A stretch of 64,000 nt of DNA from contig NZ_CP080327.1 in NCBI RefSeq assembly GCF_019443285.1, forward strand, positions 1,732,001-1,796,000. The letters are read 5' to 3'. Below are positions 1 to 7,661 of this stretch, in pieces; positions within the stretch are counted from its first letter, which is position 1; every line of letters begins with the position of its first letter. The position numbers and the translations under genes are program-made. The notes under the pieces were generated by a model, which had not been told where the DNA came from, ran no database searches, and was given only the letters and a program-made list of their open reading frames with translations. This DNA is from Aquisediminimonas profunda (lineage in GTDB: Bacteria > Pseudomonadota > Alphaproteobacteria > Sphingomonadales > Sphingomonadaceae).

Positions 1-261
1 TGCGGGTGGAAGCGCATTTTCCGGCACATCGTCAATCATGTGATGCAGCCAGCCGTGCCATTCGGGCGGCACGCGACTTGCGTCATTCAAGCCATTATAC
101 ATCACCCAGCGACGCGTGAGACCGCCGACGGTCTTGCCACCTTCGTAATAGACATTGCCTTCGGCATCATGGCCGATCCGCTTGCCCTTGGTCGCGGTGC
201 CAAGCCACGTGCCGAACGTCGCGCCTTCCCACCAGGTGAAGATATTCTTGAATATGCCCAT
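1..261 (-). CDS. NDUFA12-family complex I accessory subunit, C-terminus cut off by window edge
   Basis: The minus strand reads open from an ATG at 261 to the window edge, giving 87 codons without a stop. The protein starts MGIFKNIFTWWEGATFGTWL and later has the GKRIGHDAEGNVYYE and RRWVMYNG blocks, then a PPEWHGWLHH block. This pattern is that of the NDUFA12 (B17.2, 17 kDa) family, a small accessory subunit of NADH:ubiquinone oxidoreductase that alphaproteobacteria share with mitochondria. The family is usually about 120-140 residues, so roughly the last third is missing here. It is not linked to other complex I genes in the window. The family call is firm; the function is from the family. Confidence 0.88.
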   Translation of the reverse strand, partial: MGIFKNIFTWWEGATFGTWLGTATKGKRIGHDAEGNVYYEGGKTVGGLTRRWVMYNGLNDASRVPPEWHGWLHHMIDDVPENALPPA

Positions 262-568
262 GGATGGGCGATTACCCGTGCTCGCGGATTCGTGCAACGG
301 TGTTGGTGCCTGCCTGCTTCCGGCAGAATTTCACCAACTGAGGCAACTGCCGTACAAAATGGCAGCTTGAAAAACGAGTTCCCGGCTAACGGCGCCGCAA
401 TCTTGTCGAGTGCTGGGCGAAATGACCATTTTTGGGACATTGTTAAGCATTTATTAGCTTTTGCGCCGGGCGAAAAGGAACTATCGGTCGGGCAAATAAT
501 TTGAGTCGCACAAAACCGTGGACCGTTTGGCGCCAAGTGCTGAACATTTTAATTTTGGAGCTTGTATC
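262..568. other. Divergent intergenic region with a 37-base hairpin
   Basis: This 307-base stretch separates the divergent starts of the NDUFA12-like gene and the PEP-CTERM gene and must hold both promoters. I see no convincing gene in it. At 302-338 there is an inverted repeat: GTTGGTG (302-308) pairs with CACCAAC (332-338), and an inner CTGCC (310-314) pairs with GGCAG (322-326) around a 7-base loop. It has no following T run, so it is not an obvious terminator. It would lie in the 5' leader of the minus-strand gene if that transcript starts beyond 338. No certain -35/-10 pair could be assigned. Confidence 0.45.
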
Positions 569-1132
569 GTGAAAAAATATTCTATCCTTGCTGCGGCTGC
601 CCTTTGTGCCGCTGGTTTTGCGACACCTGCTTTTGCTGCCCAGCCCATCACTCCGGTACCGAGTTGCGCAATTATTGGGCTGGATGACATTGTTCCTAAT
701 GCACTTGCATGTTCCGGCTATTTTCAGGGCAACCTGCTGAACACCGCAAATCTTACCGAACAGACGAACGCGTTGGCGAGCATCGGCCTGACCTGGAATG
801 GCGTTACGATCGAGAAGCTTGATCCGGGTGCTGCAATCCTCAATTTCGTCACCCCCCTGAACGGCTTGACCTGGATCGGCATCCATTATGGCGCCGGTCA
901 GGGACCGGTGAATGTACAGGGCGGTGTAACGGCCTTCTACAGGTTCGATGCAGGCACCAATCGTGACACCTTCAACATCACGCCGGGATCGATTTCTGGC
1001 GTATCGCTCTTTGCTACGGGCCCTGGGACTGCGGTTCCGGAACCTGCCACTTGGGCGATGATGCTTCTTGGGTTTGGTTTTGCAGGAATGATGCTGCGCC
1101 GCCGCAACGCTCCGCAACACGCATTCTCCTAA
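569..1132 (+). CDS. PEP-CTERM sorting domain exported protein
   Basis: This 187-residue protein has a signal peptide (MKKYSILAAAALCAAGFA, then TPAFA-A) and ends with VPEPATWAMMLLGFGFAG followed by an Arg cluster. That ending is the PEP-CTERM sorting signal: a PEP motif, one membrane helix and a basic tail. It would be processed by an exosortase and delivered to the surface or extracellular matrix. The middle has no recognised fold. The start is taken as GTG at 569, because GGAG at 557-560 lies 8 bases before it and the signal peptide begins there. An in-frame GTG or ATG further upstream would add a non-signal leader. No exosortase gene is in the window. Confidence 0.88.
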   Translation: MKKYSILAAAALCAAGFATPAFAAQPITPVPSCAIIGLDDIVPNALACSGYFQGNLLNTANLTEQTNALASIGLTWNGVTIEKLDPGAAILNFVTPLNGLTWIGIHYGAGQGPVNVQGGVTAFYRFDAGTNRDTFNITPGSISGVSLFATGPGTAVPEPATWAMMLLGFGFAGMMLRRRNAPQHAFS

Positions 1133-1155
1133 TCTGAGGCCAATTTGAATTGAAG

Positions 1156-1186
1156 CCGCGGGCCGAAAGGTCCGCGGTTTTCTTTT
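1156..1186 (+). terminator. Rho-independent terminator after the PEP-CTERM gene
   Basis: CCGCGGGCC (1156-1164) pairs with GGTCCGCGG (1169-1177) with one G-T pair around a GAAA tetraloop, and TTTTCTTTT follows directly. It begins 23 bases after the PEP-CTERM stop codon. It has the form of a strong intrinsic terminator on the plus strand and also separates this gene from the convergent YqgE gene. Confidence 0.9.
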
Positions 1187-1221
1187 GCCTGAAGAACAAC
1201 CGCTGCAGCTCTGCCGCTGAC

Positions 1222-1785
1222 TCACGCGTGACCGCTGTCCAGTGCCAGCAACCGCGGATCTATTCCCTGCGCTTCGAACGCAGCTGTCCAGCGTTCTTCA
1301 ACGGGCATGTCATAGAGAAGCGTGTCATTCGCGTCGGCCACGTGCCAGCCGTGGCGGTGCATTTCCTCATCAAGCTGACCCGGCCCCCAACCTGCATAAC
1401 CGAGCGCGACCAGCCAGCGCTTTGGTCCCTTGTTCGTCCCGATCACGCGGAGCACATCAATCGTCGCGGTCAAACCCCACAAGTTCGAGACTTGCATGCT
1501 GTCCTGCCCGCTCCAGTCGAGGGAGTGAAGGACGAAACCGCGCTGGGGTTCAACCGGCCCGCCCGCGTGGATCGGCACATCCGGCGCTGATCCCGGCTCA
1601 ATCCCGAACTGACCCAGCAATCCGTGAAGTCCAAGGCGCGGCATGATGCGGCCAATGCCGATGCCCAGCGCTCCTTCTTCGTCATGCTGGCAAATCGCGA
1701 TAACCGAGCGCTCAAAGCGGGGATCGCCAATACCGGGCATGGCAAGCAGCAGCTTGCCGGTCAGAAAGGGGGGACTCGGCGCCAT
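1222..1785 (-). CDS. YqgE/AlgH family protein (UPF0301)
   Basis: This 187-residue protein has the family's landmarks: FLTGKLLLAMPGIGDPRFERSV near the start, then HAGGPVEPQRGFVLH, and LGYAGWGPGQLDEE in the C-terminal half. YqgE/AlgH proteins are widespread, cytoplasmic and of unsettled biochemical role; AlgH was first linked to alginate regulation in Pseudomonas. The start is placed at the ATG at 1785, giving MAPSPPFLTG, because an upstream extension to 1839 adds unconserved residues. There is no clear Shine-Dalgarno. It is divergent from the peroxiredoxin gene. Confidence 0.88.
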   Translation of the reverse strand: MAPSPPFLTGKLLLAMPGIGDPRFERSVIAICQHDEEGALGIGIGRIMPRLGLHGLLGQFGIEPGSAPDVPIHAGGPVEPQRGFVLHSLDWSGQDSMQVSNLWGLTATIDVLRVIGTNKGPKRWLVALGYAGWGPGQLDEEMHRHGWHVADANDTLLYDMPVEERWTAAFEAQGIDPRLLALDSGHA

Positions 1786-1901
1786 GATCGCCAGGAAGAT
1801 TGATCCGCAACTTGGCCAATGTCCAGCACCCACTTGCAATAGGCGGCAGTTGGAACCAGAGGAGGGACAGCCAGAGACAAACTGAACTGAAAGGATATGC
1901 C

Positions 1902-2384
1902 ATGACTATTTCTGTTGGAGAGAAGATCCCGTCGACAAATTTCGTTCAGCCGACTGCGGACGGCCCACAAGGTGTTTCCAGCGACGAATTCTTCAAGGGC
2001 AAGCGCGTCGCACTCTTTTCCGTGCCAGGCGCATTTACGCCGACTTGCTCGGCCAAGCACCTTCCGGGTTTTGTCGAGCATGCAGCTGACCTCAAGGCCA
2101 AGGGGATTGATGAAATTGCCTGCACCGCCGTCAATGACGCATTTGTCATGGGCGCATGGGGCAAGGCATCGGGCGTTGACGGCAAGGTCACGATGCTGGC
2201 CGATGGCAATGGCGATTTCGTAAAGGCCGTCGGCCTCGAAATGGATGGGTCGAAGTTCGGCATGGGGCCGAGAGGCCAGCGCTTTGCAATGGTCGTCAAC
2301 GACGGAACGGTCGAACATCTGTTCGTCGAAGGCCCCGGCGAATTCCGGGTAAGCTCCGCCGAATATATGCTTGAAAACATCTGA
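1902..2384 (+). CDS. Peroxiredoxin, Prx5-like (redoxin family)
   Basis: This 160-residue protein belongs to the AhpC/TSA superfamily, Prx5/hybrid type. It reduces hydrogen peroxide and alkyl hydroperoxides in the cytoplasm using thiol reductants. The peroxidatic cysteine is Cys49 in VPGAFTPTCSAKHLPGF, the diagnostic P-x3-T-x2-C site. TMLADGNGDFVKAVGL and the GMGPRGQRFAMVV strand are also typical. An AAAGGA Shine-Dalgarno precedes the ATG at 1902. It stands alone, divergent from the YqgE gene with 116 bases between them, where its promoter must lie. Confidence 0.93.
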   Translation: MTISVGEKIPSTNFVQPTADGPQGVSSDEFFKGKRVALFSVPGAFTPTCSAKHLPGFVEHAADLKAKGIDEIACTAVNDAFVMGAWGKASGVDGKVTMLADGNGDFVKAVGLEMDGSKFGMGPRGQRFAMVVNDGTVEHLFVEGPGEFRVSSAEYMLENI

Positions 2385-2428
2385 GCGACCAACTTGAAGC
2401 TGTCATCTTCCGCGCGTAAGCGTGGAGG

Positions 2429-3883
2429 ATGGCTGCTAAAGGCACACTTCAATCCGGGGCCGCAATCGTTGCCGAGCTCGATGCGCTCTTCGTGGCAGCG
2501 GTCGGTCGACTGCGCAAAGCGATCGAAATCTTTGTCGAAACCGGGACACCACCCGATCCGGCGATGCGAGAGGACGGCAGTTTCGCCTATCCCGAAATCA
2601 GGCTGCATTATAAGGGCGACGAGGCCCTTTCGCCGCCACTCCGGTCCTTCGGGCGGCTCACCGAGGCCGGCGACTACGTTACGAGCGTAACCAAGCCTGC
2701 GCTCTTTGCTGACTATCTTGCTGAGCAGATTGACATATTGATCGCCGATTACGGGGTTGAGGTCATTGCCCGGCCCGGGCGGCAGGAAATCCCGTTTCCC
2801 TACGTCCTCGACGCCAATGACGATCTGGCCGATGTCCGCGCCAAGGATCTCTCGCGCTGGTTCCCGACGACCGAGTTGGCCTATATCGGGGATGAAGTGG
2901 CAGATGGCCTGTTCGATTCTGGACTTGATGATCCGCGCCCGCTGGCCCTGTTCGATGGCTTGCGCACCGATTTCTCGCTGGCCCGGTTGCGCCACTATAC
3001 CGGTACGCCGCCCGAACATTTTCAGCGCTACGTCCTTTTCACCAACTACCACCGCTATGTCGATGAGTTCGTGGACTGGAGCTGTGCTCAAATCGGAAAT
3101 GGCGGGGCCTATACCAGCCTGTCGTGCCCCGGCGGGGTGATGGTTACAGAGCATACTGACGATCCCCACAGCGTCGTCGCTGACAGCGCCTGGAGGCGAC
3201 ACCAGATGCCGGCCTGGCACCTTATGGCGCCGGACGGGACAGGCATCACGCTCGTCAATATCGGGGTCGGTCCGTCGAACGCGAAGACAATAACCGATCA
3301 TATGGCCGTCATGCGCCCGGAGGCGTGGCTGATGATCGGGCACTGCGGGGGGCTCCGTCCGAGCCAGCGGATCGGGGATTATGTCCTTGCGCACGCTTAT
3401 CTGCGCGACGATCATGTGCTGGACGACATGCTGCCGCCGGAAATCCCCATTCCCCCGATTGCCGAAGTCCAACAGGCGTTGGCGCGCGCCGCGGAGCAGG
3501 TTTCGGGAGAGAGCGGCGAGAAGCTCAAGAGCCGGCTGCGCACGGGCACGATTGTCACGACCGATGATCGGAACTGGGAATTGCGGTATTCCAAGTCGGC
3601 GCTGCGCTTCAGCCAGTCACGCGCCGTCGGCATAGACATGGAGTCGGCCACGATTGCGGCGCAAGGCTATCGCTTTCGCGTTCCTTATGGAACGCTGCTT
3701 TGCGTCTCTGACAAGCCCATGCACGGCGAACTCAAGCTGCCGGGACAGGCGAACCGGTTCTATGAGCGGGCGATTGCCGAACACATGTTGATCGGCATCG
3801 AGGCCTGTCGGCAACTGAAGGCCGAAGGCCCGAAACTGCATAGCCGCAAGCTGCGCGCCTTCAACGAGCCGCCGTTCAGGTGA
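2429..3883 (+). CDS. amn: AMP nucleosidase
   Basis: This enzyme (EC 3.2.2.4) splits AMP into adenine and ribose 5-phosphate and helps control the adenylate pool. The 484-residue length equals that of E. coli Amn. An N-terminal Amn-specific domain is followed by a phosphorylase-type nucleosidase domain with [32 protein letters not shown] and [14 protein letters not shown]. The glutamate and aspartate of such motifs bind ribose and base in this superfamily. The ATG at 2429 abuts a GGAGG, closer than usual, so the exact start is slightly uncertain. It sits 44 bases after the peroxiredoxin gene. Confidence 0.94.
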   Translation: MAAKGTLQSGAAIVAELDALFVAAVGRLRKAIEIFVETGTPPDPAMREDGSFAYPEIRLHYKGDEALSPPLRSFGRLTEAGDYVTSVTKPALFADYLAEQIDILIADYGVEVIARPGRQEIPFPYVLDANDDLADVRAKDLSRWFPTTELAYIGDEVADGLFDSGLDDPRPLALFDGLRTDFSLARLRHYTGTPPEHFQRYVLFTNYHRYVDEFVDWSCAQIGNGGAYTSLSCPGGVMVTEHTDDPHSVVADSAWRRHQMPAWHLMAPDGTGITLVNIGVGPSNAKTITDHMAVMRPEAWLMIGHCGGLRPSQRIGDYVLAHAYLRDDHVLDDMLPPEIPIPPIAEVQQALARAAEQVSGESGEKLKSRLRTGTIVTTDDRNWELRYSKSALRFSQSRAVGIDMESATIAAQGYRFRVPYGTLLCVSDKPMHGELKLPGQANRFYERAIAEHMLIGIEACRQLKAEGPKLHSRKLRAFNEPPFR

Positions 3884-3894
3884 GTATCGCGGCT

Positions 3895-3920
3895 CCCTTC
3901 TCCCCTCCCGGGAAGAAGGG
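3895..3920. terminator. Hairpin between convergent amn and M2 peptidase genes
   Basis: CCCTTCT (3895-3901) pairs with AGAAGGG (3914-3920) in the 49-base gap between the convergent stops. The 12-base loop contains a further small CCC/GGG dyad. There is no good T run on either strand, so action as a bidirectional terminator is an inference from position. Confidence 0.4.
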
Positions 3921-3932
3921 ACTCCGCCTTCA

Positions 3933-5744
3933 TTACCAACCGCAGGCCTTGCCCTTGTTCTGCTGCTTGAGCCAGGTCATCAGCGGCTTGAAATAGGCGA
4001 CCATGGCCGTGCCATCCATCTCGCGGCTGCCGGTGAAGGCCTGCAGTGCGTCCGGCCAGGGCTTTGATGCGCCCATCGCAAGCATGGCGTTCAGCCGCGC
4101 GCCGACCTCCTTGTTGCCATAGAAGGAACAGCGATGGAGCGGACCCTTCCACTTCGCAATGTCGCATGCCGCCTTGTAGAACTGGAATTGCAGGATGCGC
4201 GCAAGGAAATAGCGCGTGTACGGCACATTGCCGGGGACATGATATTTGGCGCCTGCGTCGAAATTCGTCTCATCACGCGGGACGGGCGGGACAATGCCCT
4301 GATATTTGAGGCGAAGATCGGTCCATGCCTTGTTGTACTGGCTGGTCGTGGTCTTGCCCGCAAAGATATCCCAGCGATATTTGTCGACGAGAAGGCCGAA
4401 CGGCAGGAAGGCGACCTTGTCCATAGCCTGACGGAGCAAAAGGCCGACATCCTTGTCGGCACTCGGCACCTTGTCTGCATCGAGCAGGCCGATCTGAACC
4501 AGATACTGTGGCGTGATCGAAAGCGCGATGAAATCGCCGATCGCTTCGTGGAAACCGTCATTGGCGCCGTTCAAATAAAGCAGGGGCTGCTTGTTGTAGG
4601 CGCGCTGGTAAAAATTATGGCCGAGTTCATGATGGATCGTGCGGAAATCATCGGCGTTCACTTTGGTGCACATCTTGATGCGCAGATCGTTGAGATTGTC
4701 GAGGTCCCACGCGCTTGCGTGGCAAACGACTTCCCGGTCTGCCGGCTTTGTGATCTGAGAACGCTGCCAGAATGTTTCAGGCAGGGGATCGAAGCCCAAT
4801 GACTTGTAAAATCCTTCGCCGGTCCGGACCATCTTGATCGGGTCATAGCCTTTGGATTTCAGGAGTTCGCCTGTGTCATAACCGATATCGCCCGCGCCCT
4901 TCGGAGCAACGATGTCGTATATGTTGCCCCATTCCTGCGCCCACATGTTGCCAAGCAGGTCGGCACGGATCGGTCCAGTCTTGGCCTGAACAGCATCGCC
5001 GTATTTCTCATTGAGCTTTGTGCGTGTGTAGCAGTGCAGCTGGTCATAAAGCGGTTTCACCTGTGCCCACAGCTTGTCGGTAAGCTTGGCGAAGTCATCT
5101 GCTGGCATGTCATATTGCGAACGCCACATCGCACCCACATCGGCATAGCCAAGCTCGCGCGCACCGGCATTCGCAATCTCGACTTCGCGGGCATAGTCGG
5201 CGCGCATCGGGCTGCCGACATTATTGTTCCAGCTGGCCCACATTTCCTTCAGCAGGTCAGGGTCGCGATTGGTGCCCATTTCGGCTTCGATGTCAGACCC
5301 GCCGATCGGCTGTCCCTTCAGCGTGCCCTTGCCCTTGCCATAGGCGGATTGCAGGCGCGTCGCGATCGTGTTCAGCTCGACTGCGGCGCCCTCGGTGGTC
5401 GGCGCAGGCAACGTCAGACCGCCCCGGAGCAAGTCCAGCTTGCGTTTGGTGTCATAGGACAGGTTGGGGATTGCCTGATACTTTGCTGCTTCCGTCGCGT
5501 AACGGACGCCGAGTTCGGTGCCCTGCGCGCCAACCCTTGCCGCCACGGCATCGGTGTCGTCGGTTATGTATGTCTGATTGATCCAGCTGACTTGGGCATT
5601 GAAGACGGTGAAATCCCCCAGTTCCTTTTCGGCGGCCGCCACGAACTTGTCCGCATCGGCAGCTGTGGGGGCGGTCTGGGAAAGGGCAGGGGAGACGACG
5701 GAAAGCGACAGCGCAAGCGCCAGCGAAGAGACGGCGAATTTCAT
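3933..5744 (-). CDS. M2 family zinc peptidase (ACE-like peptidyl-dipeptidase), exported
   Basis: This 603-residue protein starts with a signal peptide ([22 protein letters not shown]). It carries the zinc site H372-E-L-G-H376 in [15 protein letters not shown], with the downstream glutamate in [11 protein letters not shown]. These are the M2 gluzincin hallmarks of angiotensin-converting enzyme homologues, which remove C-terminal dipeptides. It is probably periplasmic and used for peptide turnover. The ATG at 5744 is chosen because it begins the signal peptide and GAGGT lies upstream; the longer reading to 5810 adds nothing conserved. It is transcribed downstream of the TraB/GumN gene with 67 bases between them. 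Confidence 0.93.
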   Translation of the reverse strand: MKFAVSSLALALSLSVVSPALSQTAPTAADADKFVAAAEKELGDFTVFNAQVSWINQTYITDDTDAVAARVGAQGTELGVRYATEAAKYQAIPNLSYDTKRKLDLLRGGLTLPAPTTEGAAVELNTIATRLQSAYGKGKGTLKGQPIGGSDIEAEMGTNRDPDLLKEMWASWNNNVGSPMRADYAREVEIANAGARELGYADVGAMWRSQYDMPADDFAKLTDKLWAQVKPLYDQLHCYTRTKLNEKYGDAVQAKTGPIRADLLGNMWAQEWGNIYDIVAPKGAGDIGYDTGELLKSKGYDPIKMVRTGEGFYKSLGFDPLPETFWQRSQITKPADREVVCHASAWDLDNLNDLRIKMCTKVNADDFRTIHHELGHNFYQRAYNKQPLLYLNGANDGFHEAIGDFIALSITPQYLVQIGLLDADKVPSADKDVGLLLRQAMDKVAFLPFGLLVDKYRWDIFAGKTTTSQYNKAWTDLRLKYQGIVPPVPRDETNFDAGAKYHVPGNVPYTRYFLARILQFQFYKAACDIAKWKGPLHRCSFYGNKEVGARLNAMLAMGASKPWPDALQAFTGSREMDGTAMVAYFKPLMTWLKQQNKGKACGW

Positions 5745-5811
5745 GGAATCAGAACCTCGGCTTTGAAATATTATTGCGCGGAGATTGGCGCGACAATACA
5801 CCGCGGTCAAG

Positions 5812-6705
5812 CTATTGGATGCGCTCGACCTTCACCTTTTCCTTCGCCAGCATCGCGACAACCGAGTCCGGGCCAGCCAGATGCCCGGCTCCGACAGCGA
5901 CAAAGACCGTTCCAGGCTGCTTCAGTCGCTTCTCGACCCAAGTCTTCCAATTGGCATTGCGATTGTAAAGCAGCGATTGGGCGAGCTCAGGAGAGCGCTT
6001 GAATTCATCGTCGAAGCTTGCAGCAATCGCGGTGTCGTCACCCTTGCTCCAGGCGGACACCATATCGTTGAATTCCTTCGCCGGATCGACTGAGTCATCG
6101 ACCATGCTTGAGAGGAATGCACGCTGCGCGGATTCCGGCAGCTTGTCGAACAGCCCAAGCTGCAATTCTGTGGTTTCTAGGCCCGAAACGGGCTTTTTGG
6201 ATTTCGCGAATGTCGCCTGCAATTGCTTCTCGACGCCATAGTCGGGGCTGACATCCAGGTCCTTCAGCAGTCCGCTGGCGAGCGTCACCGCAACCGCCCA
6301 GCTTTCGAACTGGTTGAGCGCAGGCCCCGACATTCCGGCCTTTTCCATCAATGCCTCTAATCCGGCCCGCTTGTCGGGTGGGACGCGGTCCAGCACCGGC
6401 GGGAGTCCGGGAGAGATGGCCAGCTTCAGGAAGGTCTTGGCGGTCGCATCCTTGTCTTGCAGGTCATTGACCTCAAGCACAAGTTCCCGGGATCTTTGCA
6501 CGGCCTTGTTGATTGCGGGCGTGCGCCACTGGAAGTCCTTGCGCAGCACATGGATCGTCCCGAACAGATAGATTGTCGTGTCCGCATCGGAGACTTTCCA
6601 CAATGCAGGACGCGCAGGGGGAGCCTTTGGCGGGGGCGGGGAGGCGCTCGCGCAGGCGGCGAGCAGGGACAGTGCGGGCAAGGCCCAACGCATCTTCTTG
6701 AACAT
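5812..6705 (-). CDS. TraB/GumN family lipoprotein
   Basis: This 297-residue protein has a lipoprotein signal peptide, MFKKMRWALPALSLLAAC, with the acylated cysteine at 18, then a proline-rich linker. The TraB/GumN fold follows: ALWKVSDADTTIYLFGTIHV near the start, and VFVAVGAGHLAGPDSV near the end. The GTIH and GAGHL motifs are the conserved metal/active-site-like blocks of this family. Its biochemical role in bacteria is not settled, though a metalloprotease-like activity has been proposed. The start is fixed by the signal peptide and an upstream GAAGGG. Confidence 0.88.
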   Translation of the reverse strand: MFKKMRWALPALSLLAACASASPPPPKAPPARPALWKVSDADTTIYLFGTIHVLRKDFQWRTPAINKAVQRSRELVLEVNDLQDKDATAKTFLKLAISPGLPPVLDRVPPDKRAGLEALMEKAGMSGPALNQFESWAVAVTLASGLLKDLDVSPDYGVEKQLQATFAKSKKPVSGLETTELQLGLFDKLPESAQRAFLSSMVDDSVDPAKEFNDMVSAWSKGDDTAIAASFDDEFKRSPELAQSLLYNRNANWKTWVEKRLKQPGTVFVAVGAGHLAGPDSVVAMLAKEKVKVERIQ

Positions 6706-6788
6706 GGCGCCCTTCAAGGGCAATTTCGGCGGCAAAGCAAGGCCGGATTGCTTGACCCGAAGCGGTCCATCGGCCAAAGGCCGCGCGC

Positions 6789-7661
6789 ATGATGGAAGGC
6801 AAACCCCTGAGCTTTCAGGACCTGATCCTGACTCTCCATGACTATTGGGGCAAGCAGGGCTGCGTCATCCTCCAGCCATATGACATGCGCGTGGGCGCGG
6901 GGACATTTCATCCGGCGACAACGTTGCGTGCCCTCGGGCCAGATCACTGGAATGCAGCCTATGTCCAGCCGTCGCGCCGACCGACCGACGGTCGCTATGG
7001 CGAAAACCCCAATCGGCTCCAGCATTATTACCAGTATCAGGTCATCATGAAGCCGAGCCCGGCCAATCTGCAGGAACTCTACCTCGGTTCGCTGGACGCA
7101 ATCGGCATCGATCCGCTGAAGCACGACATCCGCTTTGTCGAGGATGATTGGGAAAGCCCTACGCTCGGTGCCTGGGGGCTGGGCTGGGAAGTCTGGTGCG
7201 ACGGGATGGAAGTGACGCAGTTCACCTATTTCCAGCAGATGGGCGGGTTCGATTGCAAGCCGGTTGCAGGCGAGCTGACCTATGGGCTCGAACGGCTCGC
7301 CATGTACATCCAGGGCAAGGACAGTGTGTACGATCTTGCCTTCAATGACGCGGGCGTCACCTATGGCGATGTGTTCCACAAGAACGAGGTGGAATTCAGC
7401 ACCTATAATTTCGAAGTCGCGGATACCGCGAGCCTGTTTGACGGGTTCGCCAAGGCGGAAGCCGAATGCAAGCGCTGCATCGACGCGAATATTCCGCTTG
7501 CGGCTTATGACCAGGCAATCGAGGCAAGCCATTTATTCAACCTGTTGCAGGCGCGCGGCGTAATCTCCGTGCAGGAACGCGCCAGCTACATGGGCCGGGT
7601 CCGCGATCTGGCGAAGGGCAGTTGTCTGGCGTGGATGGACAAGAACGGGTGGACGGCGTGA
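6789..7661 (+). CDS. glyQ: Glycyl-tRNA synthetase alpha subunit
   Basis: The alpha chain of the bacterial alpha2-beta2 glycyl-tRNA synthetase (EC 6.1.1.14) carries the class II catalytic core that makes glycyl-adenylate. The 290 residues open with [20 protein letters not shown] and [38 protein letters not shown] and [14 protein letters not shown] are the class II motif 2 and 3 regions. An AAAGG sits upstream of the first ATG. It overlaps glyS by four bases (GTGA), so the two subunits are translationally coupled. Confidence 0.97.
   Translation: MMEGKPLSFQDLILTLHDYWGKQGCVILQPYDMRVGAGTFHPATTLRALGPDHWNAAYVQPSRRPTDGRYGENPNRLQHYYQYQVIMKPSPANLQELYLGSLDAIGIDPLKHDIRFVEDDWESPTLGAWGLGWEVWCDGMEVTQFTYFQQMGGFDCKPVAGELTYGLERLAMYIQGKDSVYDLAFNDAGVTYGDVFHKNEVEFSTYNFEVADTASLFDGFAKAEAECKRCIDANIPLAAYDQAIEASHLFNLLQARGVISVQERASYMGRVRDLAKGSCLAWMDKNGWTA

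Noticed and set aside
1946-3472. 508-codon open frame antisense to amn
   Set aside because: It lies opposite a gene with clear AMP nucleosidase motifs. Long antisense frames are common in high-GC DNA with this codon bias, and the translation shows no domain.
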